Shown here: positions 1 through 11,611 of the stretch, one piece after another
How positions within the stretch are numbered: position 1 is the stretch's first letter
Layout of the letters: each line of letters starts with the position of its first letter
Source: Cyanophora paradoxa
Taxonomy: Eukaryota > Glaucocystophyceae > Cyanophorales > Cyanophoraceae
Reading direction: 5' to 3'
Assembly (NCBI GenBank): GCA_004431415.1
Contig: QPMI01000420.1
Span: 62,001 to 126,000, forward strand
DNA: 64,000 nt
Translations under genes and position numbers: made by a program
Notes under the pieces: generated by a model
What the model saw: only the letters and a program-made list of their open reading frames with translations
Databases searched by the model: none
Told to the model about the DNA's origin: nothing

Positions 1-1200
1 ATATTAATGTCCTGCACCGGGGTCTGTTGCTGCCGGTAGGGCGGGGACCTAGCCAAACTGCATACAGGCCATGACTGTGACCGAGGGCGGAGCACAAGAA
101 GCGGTTGGGGGGCTTGAGAGGAGGCGGGGGTGAGGGGGGGGAGTTCGCTAGGCGCAAGGGGTACTTCATGAGACAGAGTTGAGCCGTTGAGAAGGAGCAG
201 GGAGGGGCTACAGAAGCGGCGCGCGATGAGGGAGCTATGGCGCTCGGGCTCCAGGCGGCCTCGCCGGCCTGCAGCTGGCGGGCGGCGAGGAAGGCGGCGG
301 CGGTGGGATCGCGCTGGGAGAGGAGGGCGGCGAACTTGGCCACCGCCGCGAGGGGAGGAGGCGGCGAGGAGGGAGGAGGGAGGACAGGAGGGCCGCGAAC
401 TTCGGAACTTGGCCGCCGCCGCGGCCAACGGTTGGTGTTCCCCGGCGGAGCAGGGACCTCCTCCCGCGCCTTCTTGGCGGCCTCCGCGGCGTCCTCCGCC
501 GCCGCCCGCTTGCGCCTGGCCGCGGCTTGCACCGCGGACGATCTCAAGGGCGGCGTCGAGCGGCTCGCGCGTTAGCCATAGCTATAGCTTCTTGCTCACT
601 AATGTACGCTCACCGAAGGAAAGCGGAATGGTCGATCGCTTTGTGGCTTGGCACAGCTGGGAGATGTCCACAGCTTCGTATTCCGAAAAGTCCATGAGGC
701 TCCCGTGCTCCGGTGCTGCCCTGCGAGAAGAGAATGCGGCTCGGGTCCAAGTACAGGTACTCGAAAGTCGGCCGGATCGTGCAAATGAACATACCGTCGA
801 AAGTGCTTGGCGCGTAAACGCGGCTAACCCGAAACGGCCCGCTGGCGCTCCGAAGAGCCTGTAAACTTGTAGATCAGTCAACCTCGAACATAAAGACAGC
901 AAAGCCGAGGCGCGCCGAGCGGCGTCGGCGGCGCACGAGACGAGAACGCGCACGGCGGTAATTGGATGGCCAGCTGACAGGTCGGCGGAAACGCTTCGCC
1001 CCGCGCAGCTGGACCCCCTAGCTGGCTCCTGTGATGTGCGGCCTCCGCCCCTAGGCGCGCGGTGCTTGCTTTGGGCCGTATACGTAGAAGTTCAATGCCA
1101 GGCGTGTGTACCCGCCGGCCTCCCGCGAGCCCGTACCCGGGCGGAGCAACAAAACCGGGAAAACCGGAGGCCTTTGACCGGCTCTCAACCTTCGGAAGCG
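1..1200. other. No confident gene; possible minus-strand exons
   Basis: GC-rich tract with no recognisable domain. Read on the minus strand, about 230-530 gives an Ala/Arg/Glu-rich helical stretch followed by a peptide of the type KFAALLSQRDPTAAAFL, which could be exons of a gene whose 5' end lies upstream of 1,200 or that ends here. Reading frames on both strands are open simply because the DNA is GC-rich, so length is no evidence. Nothing here is assigned. Confidence 0.25.
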
Positions 1201-1276
1201 GTTGGATAGGTCGGCCGCTTCGTCCAGAGTCGCGCGCGGCGCTGGCGGAGCAGCGTCGCGGGTCGCTCGGCCAGCG

Positions 1277-4200
1277 ATGAGGGCGCCCGCGGGCGGCGGC
1301 GCGCTGGCGCTGCTGCTCGCGGCTTCAGTGCTGCTGGCGTGGTTCGCGGCGCCCGCCGCCGCGATCAAGGCGCACTCGTACGCGTGGAGCCACGTCCTGA
1401 ACGAGAAGCCCGTGCTGGTGCGGACGGCGGGGCCGTGCCCGTGCCTCGTTTCGTACTTCGTGGAGGCGAGCCCGTTCAGCGTGCGGGCGGCGCTCGTGCT
1501 GCTCAGCTCGGGCGCGTACGAGAAGTTCGTGGCGGGTCAGCTGCGCCCCGACGAGCCCGGGCAGGAGACGGTCGTCGTGGAGAGCTCCGGGACGCTCGCG
1601 CGGGCGGAGGACTTCCGGCAGGCGGCGGTGCCCGACGGCGAGCACCTCTTCGTCGTCCTCGCGCCGCTGGCCACGGGCTACATCCCCGTCCGCGTCCTCG
1701 TCGACATCGTCCCCGCCGGTCCGCTCGATGCGCGTGCGCCGCGCGCCTCGGATCGGCTCGAGCTCGATCGGCGCAGACGGCGGGTCGGTGACGCTGCCGC
1801 CGGGCCAGGCGCTGGTGCTGAGCAGCGCGCGGGCGTGCCCGTGCGCGGCGGCGAACCAGCTGGCGACCGACGCCGACCCGAAAGACCTCGTCGTTGCGTT
1901 CCTGGACGACGACGGCCTCGCGGCGGCGCTCGGCGGCTCCGGCGGCGGCGCCGTCGCCCCCGTCGCCGGCTTCTTCCCCTCGGGCGCCGCGCACAGCGCG
2001 CCGGCGGACGCGGCGGCGGTGCGGCGGGTGCGGGAGCGGGCGCTGAAGGGCGCGGCGGGGACCGTCGGGCAGCGGATGCACGTCGTGCTGGCGAACCTCT
2101 CGCCGCGGCCCACCGCCGTCCAGGTCGCCCTCGCCATGGCCGGCTCCCGTGCGCGCCAAGCCCGCCTGCGCGCCCCGCTCGGACCGTCCTAGCGTCTGAC
2201 GCCTCGCGCAGATCCGCCGGAGGTGGAGTTCGCGACGGGGGCGCCGACCTCGGGCGGGCCCGTCGCGATCGTGGGGCGCCACTTCGGGTCCCGGCAGGAC
2301 CTCTTGGGCCAGATCACCATCGGCGGCCGGCCCTGCGCCTCCCCGCAGCTGTTGCTCCCGGGGCACCTCCTCCGCTGCGACGCCGCCCCGGGTACGGGGT
2401 TCGCCCTCGACGTCTCCGTGACCGTCGCCGGGATGAGCTCCGGCGCCACCGGCCGCCGCCGCTTCTGGTACGACGGTCAGTGTACCCCTGCCTCCAAGAA
2501 TGGTGTACCCCCAGCTCTGAGCCCTGCGGCAGGCCCCTACGTCTCGAACGTCACGTCGGCCCCGCCGACGGGGGGGACCGTGACGATGCGTGGCGGCAAC
2601 CTCGGGGCGGGGGGTACGGGTGGCGAGGTCGCGACCTGGATCGGCGGGCGACGCTGCACCAACGCGCGCGTCTCCGTGCCCCACAGCGAGGTCCGCCTGT
2701 ACCCCCCTCCAACCCCCGCGGACCGCGCCAAGCTGTACCCCAGATCGTCTGCGAGGCGCCCCCGGGTACGGGATCCGGCTTGGACGCCGTGGTCCGCGTG
2801 GGGGGTAGGCCCGCCGACTTCGACGGCGCCGGTGCCTTCGCTTACGGCTTGTACCCCCGTGCGGCCTCCCCCCCACCCTCCCACCGCCCTCTGACCCTCC
2901 CCACAGCGGCGAAGAGCGCGGCGGACGGCCGCCGCTGGGCCGTACTCGTCTCGGACGACCCGGCGGGCGATTCCACCGCCGCCTCCGCCGCCGGCTGGCG
3001 CGCCCGCGCCGTACCCCGCGCCTCTTCCTCGGTGCGTTCTTCCCTTTGTTTCCCGTACCCCGCTGCGCCACTAAGGGAGCCACCCGCAGCCCGAGCGGGT
3101 GCGGGAGGCGGTCCTGGAAGCGGCGAAGGGCGGCGCCGAGGTGTGCCCTCCCTCGCGCGTCCCCCGCGGGGGAACGAGACGGCTCAACGTACCCCCTTCT
3201 CCCCCCCCTTTTTCCGCCCGGTAGGTCGTTTTCGTTGGGGACGCCCCTGCCGCCGCCGCGCTGCTCCGCGCCGGGCTCCCCCTCCAGCCGCCCGGCGCCC
3301 TGTACCCCTTCCTTGTCTCCTCCAACAGAGGTTCGAATCTCTCCGCCGTTCGGTCCCCTCGTTTTCCCCGCTGACTCGTCGGGCCTCCGCAGGGGCGGAC
3401 GCCGGCCCCCACTGGATCGACGCTGAGGGGTACGCCGGCGCCCGCTCCCGCACCGGTACCCCCTCGCGCGTCTGGGCCGTCCGCGGGGAGGAGGGCACGC
3501 GCCTGCGCTTCCCCGTCCAGTCTTTCCCGGCCCCTGCCCCGGCCTCCAACGTGTCTCGGCACCCCTCCCTCGGCCCTTTCGCCGTGTCGTACCCCTACGT
3601 GGCCCGGCTGGGACCTGGGGGCACCGCGTTCCTTTGGGAGGCGCTGTGGGCGCTGCCGGCGGCCCCCGCAGCGGGCGGCGGCTCGGCAGCGGCCCTCTGG
3701 GCCCAGCGCCTCCTCGCCGAGGTCGAGGGGGGTACGCTGATCGTTCCATCGACGCCGGACGACGGCGCCCCGGTTGGTGTGCGCGCCCCCGAGGCAGAAC
3801 CTTGTACCCCCGAGGCGCTGTCGGCGGGGGCGGCGGCGGCGGCGGAGTGGCGGCGCGGGGGTCGGCCCTTCGAGGCGGCCGCGGCGTCCCTCGCGGCCGC
3901 CCTCGCCTCCGCCGGGGCCTGGCCCGAGGCCGACGCGGCCGCCGCCGCCGCCTGGGTCCGCTCCCTCCGCGAGGCAGGCGTACCCCTCCCAAGCCTCCCC
4001 TCCCCCTCCCCTCGCCCGCGTCGGCGCCGGCGGCGGCCGCAACGCGCACAGCGGCGCCCAACGCGAACCGCATCGTCATCAACCTCGACGGCAGCCTCTC
4101 CTCCCCCCCCTCCTCCTTCGGCTCCGCCGCGTCTCTCTTCGGCGCGGCCTCCGCCCCCGCCCCCGCCCCCGCCTCCCGAGCCCTTCCTCGTACCCCTCCC

Positions 4201-6282
4201 CTCCTCCTGCCCCTTCTTCCCCACACCCCGCCCCCTTCTTCTCTGGCCCGGCCTTCCTCCGGCCCCCCCTCCGCCCCCCGCCCTTCGTCTCGTTCGTCAT
4301 CGGTACCCGCAACGACAACTACGGCGGCTCCCTCCACCGCCGCCTCCAGGTACCCCCCCCGGCGCCCATGTACCCCATCCCACCCCCGCTTCTCCGACGC
4401 TTGTACCCCCGCAGGTCTTCGTCGACATGCTCGCGGGTCTCTGCGATCGGTACCCCCCTTCCCCTCCCATAGTCCCAGCGCCCTCCCCGCCCCTTCCGAC
4501 CTGTACCCTGGGCAGGCACGCCATCGAGGCCGAGCTGATCGCAGTGGAGTGGAACCCCCCGATGGATCGTGTACCCCTCGCGCAGGCGAGCCGCGCGTAC
4601 CCTCGCCCTCAAATAGCGTCCCCCCTGACGGCTCTCTGTTTTCCTTCCAGGCCTTCACTTGGCCCCGCCCCTCCTCCCGCCTTGCCGTCCGCATTGTTAC
4701 CGTACCCCCCGAAGTGCGCCCCCCCCCTCTCCCACCCCCCACCCTTTTTCGCCCCGCTCCTTGCGTGGCCGCCGGTTCGAATCCGCGCAGGTCCACTTTA
4801 CGTACGAGAACAGCCGCAGGACGCCCCACTTTGAATACATTTCGAAGGCGCGCGCGCCGCCCGTATCCCTTCCGCCCACCATTTCTTTTGCGTATCCCTA
4901 AAGCTCCTTCCCGCCAGAACGCCGGCATCCGCCGCGCGCGCGGCCAGTACATCTTCGCCACGAACCAGGTACCGCTGTACCCCCTCCCGAACCGCTGTAC
5001 CCCGCCCCGCCGCCTTTAACCCGACAGCCCCCCGCCTCGTTCCGATCAGGACGTGATCCTGAGCCGGGGGATGGGCGAGCTCCTGGGCTCGCGGGCCCTC
5101 GACCCCGAGGCACGCCGGGCTCCCCGTGCCCTTCTCAAACACGAGTCTGACGCCGGAGACGCTGTGTGCGGTAGAGCTACTACATGTCGCGGCGGTTCGA
5201 CCTGCCGGCGGCGATCCCCCCGGGCCTCCCCTACGACCAGGCCATGCAGGCGCGCCTCCCCCTCTTTCTTTCCCGTCCCGCGTTCCTTCCCTGACTCTCG
5301 CGGCCCCTCCCCCAGGTGGCGGAGGGGCAGGGGATCGCGCACCTGGTGGTCTTCTCGGGGGAGCCGCGGATGGTCTTCGGCGACTACGCCGACCCCGACT
5401 GGGGCCCCAGGTCCGTCCCAGCTTAGATCGGAAGAGATATGACGGAAAGAGATTTATCTGATGGGTGGGCACGTGCACGCAGGCTCGCGGCCGACCCGCA
5501 GACTAAGGTGCCGTCATTCGCTGCTCCGCGCTGCGCTGGCTTCGAATTCACCGGGGCTTACCTTGCGCCGCGGCAGGGCGGCCTCCAGGAGCCCGTCCGC
5601 GTCGCCCGCTACGCCCAGATCACCCGCGACAAGGCGGGCACCCTCTCTATCTCACGCCTTCCTTTCCTTCTTACAAAGGGTTGGGCCGGCCGGGCAGGTG
5701 GGGGACATGCTGCTGATGCACCGGGCGATCTGGGAGCGCCTGCGGGCGTACCCCGAGCTCCCCACCAACTCCGCCATCGAGATGCGCCTCCCCGCCAACG
5801 CCGCCGGTGCGGGAGGATGGCGGGGTACAGGTCTCCGGGGCTTTGCCTTCTCACGTCTCTCTCTCCGTGCAGCGGTGGGGTACAAGTACGTCATGCTGCG
5901 CCCCCCGTACGCCATCTTCCACCAGGACCACGAGCACCAGCGGCGCGTGCACCCCCGTCTCGCCCCCTCCCTTTTCTGATCTTCGGAGCAGGTGGGACCG
6001 GCCGGTGAGCGACCTCCCGTGGGACGACCTCGAGCGCGTCGTGGTGAGCGAATTGTTTGGTCGAGGGCTTTACTTTCAGGGCATCGACGTCTAGAAATTT
6101 CGAATTCGGCTCCGACAGAAGCAGCCTAGCCCGTCCCTTCCCGAGTATTTAATGCCTAGAAGGGCTGCGCCCCTCCCGCCCCTTGCTGACGCCCTTGCAG
6201 CAGGGTGGGCGGGCGGAGAACGCGAACGGGCCCGACTGGGGCCTCGCGGGGCACGACCTTAGCGAGGCGCAGCTGGCGTGAT
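1277..6282 (+). CDS. Secreted IPT/TIG-repeat protein with glycosyltransferase-like C-terminus (multi-exon)
   Basis: The start at 1,277 opens a typical signal peptide (Arg, then an Ala/Leu-rich core ending near APAAAIKA), so the product probably enters the secretory pathway. Exons then shift frame repeatedly through short introns. Two IPT/TIG-like beta domains are visible at about 2,220-2,475 (PTSGGPVAIVGRHFGS) and 2,540-2,870 (PTGGTVTMRGGNLG). From about 4,290 the exons join into a second domain: FVIGTRNDNYGGSLHRR, then VFVDMLAGLCDR, HAIEAELIAVEWNPP, ARGQYIFATNQDVILSRG and GDMLLMHRAIWERLRAYPELP. This resembles a family of GT-A-like glycosyltransferases with an RNDNYGG start and a late NWGL-type motif, seen here as NGPDWGLAGHDL just before the stop. 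That points to a secreted or Golgi/cell-surface glycan role (inference). Exon limits are approximate, and a split into two adjacent genes is possible. Confidence 0.6.
2699..2743 (+). other. Example intron with GTACCCC 5' splice site
   Basis: A 45-nt intron inferred from protein continuity between the two halves of the second TIG-like domain. It begins GTACCCC and ends TGTACCCCAG. Similar introns in the same gene are 4,350-4,414 and 4,450-4,515, also starting GTACCCC and carrying another TGTACCC close to the 3' end. The splice calls are from reading frame only. Confidence 0.6.
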
Positions 6283-6387
6283 CGCAATCGCTAGTTAATA
6301 TTGTGCGGACTATGTGCCGTAATCTTTACAGAAAAACTATTGACTGCAGAGGCCGCCAGCTGCCAGCTATAGATCTAGCCGCCATAT

Positions 6388-6846
6388 TCAAGTGCGCAAC
6401 TCGGCAAGACCGGAGCTGTGAAGGCGCTCCGCCTCCTTGATAGTCTTGTGAAGGCAATCCCAGCCGAAGGCGTCCACCACTTCCTAATATGTCGAAGGCC
6501 ATTCAATTCAGATTATATTTTCGAAATCGCGCAGTTGAGAGAAAAGTCGTGCACTCATGATCACCTTGAAGAGAAGTCGGGCACGCGTGAAACGGGCCTC
6601 TAGATCGATATCCTCGCCGTCTCGATTCGAGCTCGCGACGCGCCGAATATGCTCCGCAATGGCCTCATCCAAGCTCTGAATGAGTTTTTCGCGCAAGACT
6701 TCTGGATTGTGATATCCTATGCGTGCAGACGAATCGACTTCAATCTGGTGCGGACACACATTAATGTGATCATGGCCGGTATTCGTGTGGACACACATTA
6801 ATGTGAATGTGATCGATATCGCACCATCTTTCGCGCTGTAAGCCAA
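6388..6846 (-). CDS. Small two-exon protein of unknown function
   Basis: Exon 1 (6,565 upward) reads as an amphipathic helical protein containing PEVLREKLIQSLDEAIAEHI and a later FTRARLLFK. A GT intron (6,484-6,564, ending TTAG) joins it in frame to a last exon, 6,388-6,483, which reads EVVDAFGWDCLHKTIKEAER and ends with TGA. The last exon is clearly coding-like. The 5' limit is uncertain: the open frame reaches 6,846 without an ATG there, the first part (about 6,750-6,846) overlaps a short AT-rich direct repeat (GTGTGGACACACATTAATG type), and further upstream exons may exist. I recognise no family. Confidence 0.5.
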
Positions 6847-7076
6847 AACTTATCGTCTTGCATGCGCCCCGGTTCGTACGGAAACTGTAGGACGTCCAGC
6901 TAGTTATAAATTATTATTAAATATAAATAATTTTCGCAAGCGATCATCGGATATCAATAGCCATATATATATGCATGGCATGCTCACGATCAATACCAAT
7001 ATCATATGCATCATGATATCGAAACATATATATTAATTATATAATTATATAAATCCACATGCATGTATATGCATGC

Positions 7077-8075
7077 TCAACCATGAGCACGCACATTTGA
7101 CGCCAGAAACTTCAGTGCAGCTTGTCCAGCCTTGAGAATGTCGCCAGGCAAGCGGCCGTTTCCTGGCGAATCGGCACGCTTCCGGCTTCAAAATATCGCC
7201 AACAGGAAGCAGAAATCCGGATCCGGGAAGCACTTGCCTTCTTGCGAAGCAACGGCCAGGAGGTTGTCGATAAATCGGAACTTGTCGTCTTCGCTCCCGT
7301 AAATTCCCAGCTGCCCCCACCGCCAATGAGCGTTATTTCGAAAACTCCAGTCGCCCGAGGACAACAAGGCCGAAACAACGTCTGCGATGGCTACCGCGGT
7401 CGTCTCTCCAGAGAGCGGGTGATCCACGCGCCCTCGCAAAACAGCCTCGGCATTTGTACAACACCGCTTTGCAACATGCTCCTCCAGAAGTTTCCCGACA
7501 AAAAATGGCCTCGCGAAGGGAAGCTTGTCGCGGGACAGCGCTGCAAGCTCCTCGCGCCCCGTCGCCGCGGCGCACTCCGCGATGCGGTCCGCGTCGGCGG
7601 GCTTGGCTTCCCGCTGCACAAAGGCGACTGCGGAGCGCAGGCCCTCCTCCCACCTGCGCATGCGAATTAAATGGTAAACCGGAATACATGGAATACTTTG
7701 AATTTCGCACCCGTACTCGCAGCAGGCGCGGAAGAACGAAAGCGCCGACTGCACGTCCTTATATTTAAAAGACGGGGGCCCGGAGAGCGCCTCGCCGTCC
7801 CTGTACATGTACAGCGCCCACAGGAACGCCTCGAAAGCTTCGGGGTCCGCCGGGGCGGAGATCTCAACGGGCTGAGGAGAGCCGATGGCGAGCGGCGCCG
7901 GCGGGCGCCCGGGGCGCCAGCGGTCGGAGAGGAGCGCGTCGAAGAAGGAGGCGCGGCGGAGGATCTCCGAGCCGAGGAAGTAGCGGCGCTCGCCGACGAC
8001 GAGCTCGACGTCGGCGTACCGCGCGTTGTTGAAGAATTCGAAGCGACTCTCCATGGGAATCAGGACAGGCTGCAT
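7077..8075 (-). CDS. BTB/POZ domain protein
   Basis: Joined from 8,075-7,238 and 7,162-7,077 (307 residues) across a 75-nt intron with GCAAGT at its 5' end and CAG at its 3' end. Without splicing the frame runs into a stop; with it, the C-terminus reads GDILKAGQAALKFLASNVRA. The N-terminus carries a BTB/POZ core: FEFFNNARYADVELVVGERR, then SEILRRASFFDALLSDRW, at about residues 12-50, followed by helical repeats typical of the BACK-like region. BTB proteins dimerise and often act as Cullin-3 ubiquitin-ligase adaptors; no Kelch or MATH partner domain is visible. An alternative start is Met8. The BTB call is good; the cellular role is inference. Confidence 0.7.
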
Positions 8076-8381
8076 GCGGGAGTTTCGTCAGTTCCCTATC
8101 AGTATGAAATTTCGAAATCGGGGCGACGGCGCATGCGAAAACGCGCGCCCGCGGCCTTGCAAAATTGCTGCGACGTCGACCGAACTGCAAGTGAATGCAA
8201 GGCGGTACCCCGGTTACTTTTGCTCTCCTTGACAGTGAGGTTACTTCCCTCTAGTTGTATTATATTATTTTCGCCGAGTCGTATAGGCTCCGGATCCTCT
8301 AGCTTGTTATATTGATTGATTATCAAGTATTTCTAGAGTTCCCCTCAAGGCCCTCGCTCCGCCATCCGAAATCAGCTGCCC

Positions 8382-9100
8382 GGGGCTGAGCTGCCCGGCC
8401 CCCGAAATCAAGCTTAAGGATATCGATCCGGACAGATCGCATTCGAATTCGACCGCATTGCAATTGATCGAAGGACGGGCGGATTTAAGCAAAGAAGCAA
8501 AGAAGCCCGAGCAAAGAAGGGAACCCGGGGGAGGGGCAGGGAGTGGAGGGGAGAGGATCGGAGGGGGAAAAAGGGGGAGGAGGAGGAGGATCGAGGAGGA
8601 GGGGTCGCGTGCGCGGGCGAAGACCCTAGGGGGGGCGGGGGGAAGGGGGGTGGCCGTGGTGGGGCGAACTCAATTTGAAACTCAGCTCAGACTAATTTTA
8701 TTTTGCCGCAGGCCGCTGAGGAAGGACGTGCTCCTGGCCGCCATCAGGCGGCACGCGGCGCCCGCCTTGCAGCTGCCGCCGCGCGCGCGCCCCAAGGGCT
8801 GAGCTGCCCGGCCCCCGAAATCGAGGACAGGCCTAGGGGACCGCTCTTGAAGGACGACCGGATTTAATTTGTAAATATAGAAGCCTGAGCAAAGCCTGAG
8901 CAAAGAAGAGGATCCGGGGGAGGGACAGGGAGGGGAGGGAAAGGGGCCGGGGGGGGGGGGAGGGGGGGGAGGAGGAAGAGGAGGTCGGAGGGAGAAGCCA
9001 TTGGGAGGCGAAGGGGGGGCGGCTGCGGGCCGGGGAAAGGGGGCTGGTGGGGAAAACTCAATTAGATATTAATTGATCTAAGACTCGATCAAGACTAATT
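8382..9100. repeat. Imperfect tandem duplication of about 0.4 kb
   Basis: Two copies begin with GAGCTGCCCGGCCCCCGAAA (near 8,388 and 8,801), continue through an AAGCAAAGAAG / GAGCAAAGAAG segment and a long purine-rich G tract, and end in AAACTCAATT followed by an AT-rich stretch (near 8,670 and 9,055). The middles have diverged. A probable exon (8,712-8,802) lies between them. Confidence 0.5.
8712..8802 (+). CDS. Possible terminal exon of an unidentified small gene
   Basis: After TTTTGCCGCAG (a good 3' splice site) the frame reads PLRKDVLLAAIRRHAAPALQ and a short basic tail before TGA. It looks like the last exon of a plus-strand gene, but I could not place its upstream exons. The flanking duplicated tract could be its intron and 3' UTR. 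Confidence 0.3.
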
Positions 9101-9204
9101 CCCCTCTGATCTCTTCTGAAATTCCCTCATCCAATTCCCCCCCTTGTGATCAATTGCTCCTCTAGATCCGCTCTCCCCTTCTTGCCGCCGCGAGACGAGC
9201 TGCC

Positions 9205-9810
9205 ATGGAGCTGCCGCTGCCGGAGCTGCCGGAGCTGCCCAACTTGAACCCGCTGACCCCCACGAACGACGAGCTCCACACTCTCCGGTGCGCCCCGGCC
9301 CTCGGCCGACCCGAGCGCGAAACACTGTGAGCACGCGTCTGACAGTGTAGCAGGGAAGGCCTCGACGGGAGGTGAAACTCGCTCCCTTCAAGTTCTCGCC
9401 GCGCGCGGTCGCGCGCGCGCCGGCGCCTGACGCGCGAACGGACGTGGGCCGCAGCTTGAGGACCCTCCGACAGCGCATCGGGAAGGTCGCGCGCCCTGCT
9501 AAAGCTAAAGCCTGAGGCTTGGCTTAGCTGAAGATCACATATGCATTCGGCGAGCAGGCGGTCTTCTTCTCCAGCGCGCTCCTCATCTCGAGCATGATAT
9601 ACACCAGCTTTCGCGCCGTCAAGTGCGCTGGCAGCTGCCCGCGCCGCGAAATCCGAACGCCGCAAAAATCTAATCTAATTAATCCCGGCCCGGCCTCTCT
9701 CACTGTTCCGGAACGCCGCGGCGGGCAGGCCGACCTGGCGGGACGGGGTGGTCACGGCGACGCTGGCGGGGTCTGCGGTTGTCATCTACCGCTACTACTT
9801 CGCCGAGTAG
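9205..9810 (+). CDS. Small spliced membrane protein
   Basis: The first exon starts at ATG 9,205 with a Pro/Leu repeat (MELPLPELPELPEL) and reads to DELHTLR before a GTGCGC-type donor. A middle exon near 9,562-9,620 encodes a hydrophobic segment (AVFFSSALLISSMIYTSFR). The last exon, from about 9,705, reads GRPTWRDGVVTATLAGSAVV, giving a second membrane span that ends IYRYYFAE and TAG at 9,808-9,810. A short protein with two membrane helices and a Pro-rich head would fit a mitochondrial or plastid membrane subunit, but I do not recognise the family. Exon joins are inferred. Confidence 0.4.
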
Positions 9811-10032
9811 CCGGCGCCGATTAGCCGGCGCCGCTATTTTTAAATTTGAACGAAAACTGCAAACTCGTCTGGTGCCGGGCTGCCCGCAAGCCGAGTGAAA
9901 GCCTCTGCAGCTGCATGGAGGGCTTACGCTGCTGCGCTATTCAAGCGAGAATTACCTACTAAGCTACGTCACGAGCTAGAGCTTTAAAGAAGGCGAGGGG
10001 GGATCGACCGCCGGACGCCGGTGGCGCCGCCG

Positions 10033-11302
10033 CTATCGGGGCGCCTCGGCCGGCTTGGCGAGGGCCGCCGGCTTGAGCTCTGGCTTCTTGAAGCCGGAGC
10101 CGTAGAGCTGCCGCGCGTAGTCCGCCCACGAGGCCCCCGTCGTCGCCGCCACCAGCGCCCTGCCCGGCGGGGGGTACCGTCGCGTTCGAGGCCGGGGGGG
10201 GGGGGGGGGGGGCGAGGGGCCGCACGTGAGGGCGGGTACGATGACGTCGGGGAGGACGGGGGCGTGGCTGCCGAAGGCGGCGGAGAGCAGCGCGAGGCAG
10301 ACGAGCCCGAGCTGGCCGAAGGTGTTCACCTGGGGGGGTACAGGAATGAGGCTGGGGTACTGGGAGAGGGGGCCGGGGGTACGCGAACTTTGGAGAGGTA
10401 CGTGGGCTGGGCGGAGTAGGTTTCGATCTTCGTGTCGAAGAAGCGTTGGAGGGTGATCTGGTGACGGGAGGGGGGTACCCGTCAGCGGAGGCAGAGGGCC
10501 GGGGGAAAGGAACGAGGGCACCGGGGGAGGTACGGTGCGGTACCGCGCGTAGCAGACGGCGCCGACGAGAAACGCGTCGCGCGCGACGACGAGGGCCACG
10601 AGCCAGGCTGCACGGGGTCGGATCCGCTGCGGGGCGGCCGAGATGGAAAAGATCAAATCTGCTGACCGGAGAGCAGGGACTTCGCCGCGAGAGCGACGGT
10701 GAGGCAGCCAACGAGCACTTTGTCCGCGAGCGGGTCGAGGTACGATCCCATCACGGACTTCATGTTGTACCGCTTGGCGATGTAGCCGTCAAGCTGCGCG
10801 GGCGCGGCGCGCGCGGCCGGCGCGTGAGCCTCGCGTCGACGCGACGGCGGACGATGCGCGCACCCAATCGGAGAATCCCGCGAGGAAGAAGCCCGCGCAG
10901 GCGCGCACGTAGTGCTCCTCGAAGACCCAGAGAGCGATGACGGGTGTGCAGGCGATCCGGGCCAGCGTTAGAATGTTCGGGATGCTAAGCAGCTTGTGGG
11001 ACACCTGCGTGCGTGCCGCTCTGCTTCCGGAGAGCCGCGGCGGCGGAGCGGCGCGAGTGTACCTCGCAGTTTGCTTCGCGCGGGTCCGGAGGCGGCAGCC
11101 CGAAGCCTCCCAGCGTCGGAGCGGTCCTATACAAAGCGCCCGGGAGTGATCGCGGCGCCGGCCACGCCGCCGCGAGGGCCTTCGGCGCTGCTGGCCGCGC
11201 CGGCGCACGGATCAAGCTCAGACCCGCCCAATGCGGCTGCCGGACGCGCGGCGCGGCGCGGCCGACCGCCCGGAGGCCGGCCAGCGAGGCCCGTGCCAGC
11301 AT
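10033..11302 (-). CDS. CDP-alcohol phosphatidyltransferase, probable mitochondrial cardiolipin synthase
   Basis: The start at 11,302 opens an Arg/Ala-rich presequence ([20 protein letters not shown]) typical of mitochondrial import. The catalytic part begins at about 10,990 with [20 protein letters not shown], the usual start of this family, then a membrane helix. The CDP-alcohol motif follows (about 10,800-10,690): LDGYIAKRY with [10 protein letters not shown], giving the DG...D...D metal-binding pattern. Later exons encode further membrane helices ([34 protein letters not shown]) and end [16 protein letters not shown]. Eukaryotic cardiolipin synthases join CDP-diacylglycerol to phosphatidylglycerol in the inner mitochondrial membrane; a PGP synthase is the main alternative. 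Donors include GTACCTCC at 10,533. Confidence 0.75.
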
Positions 11303-11611
11303 GGGGGGGTATGGCTCGCAACGGGTCAGAGAGGTGGCTCGAGTACTTTTGTGCGAAGGTCGCTCCCAGATTCCGGCTGTCTGAGCAGCCGGCCTGCAGT
11401 CTCGCGGGCGCCAGAACCCGGATCCGAGCCGCGTGGCCCGACCGCGCTCCCTGAGAATCGCGCGCGCCTACGACGCGCGGGTGCAGAGCGTTTCCGACGA
11501 AGCCGGCTGCAGCGTTGCGAGCATGGCGAAGCTTTCATCTGGTATCTAGGCTCGCGCGACTTCGTGGCATCGCGGCGGCCCGAGCACTGCGAGCTAAGCG
11601 CGGCTCGGCCG

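Noticed and set aside
4770-4795. tRNA T-arm-like GGTTCGAATCC (also near 3,330 and 59,070)
   Set aside because: No matching acceptor, D or anticodon arms in the flanks.
1503-4961. 1,152-codon minus-strand open frame
   Set aside because: Arg/Pro/Gly-rich shadow of the GC-rich plus-strand gene. The plus strand carries the signal peptide, TIG and glycosyltransferase-like blocks.
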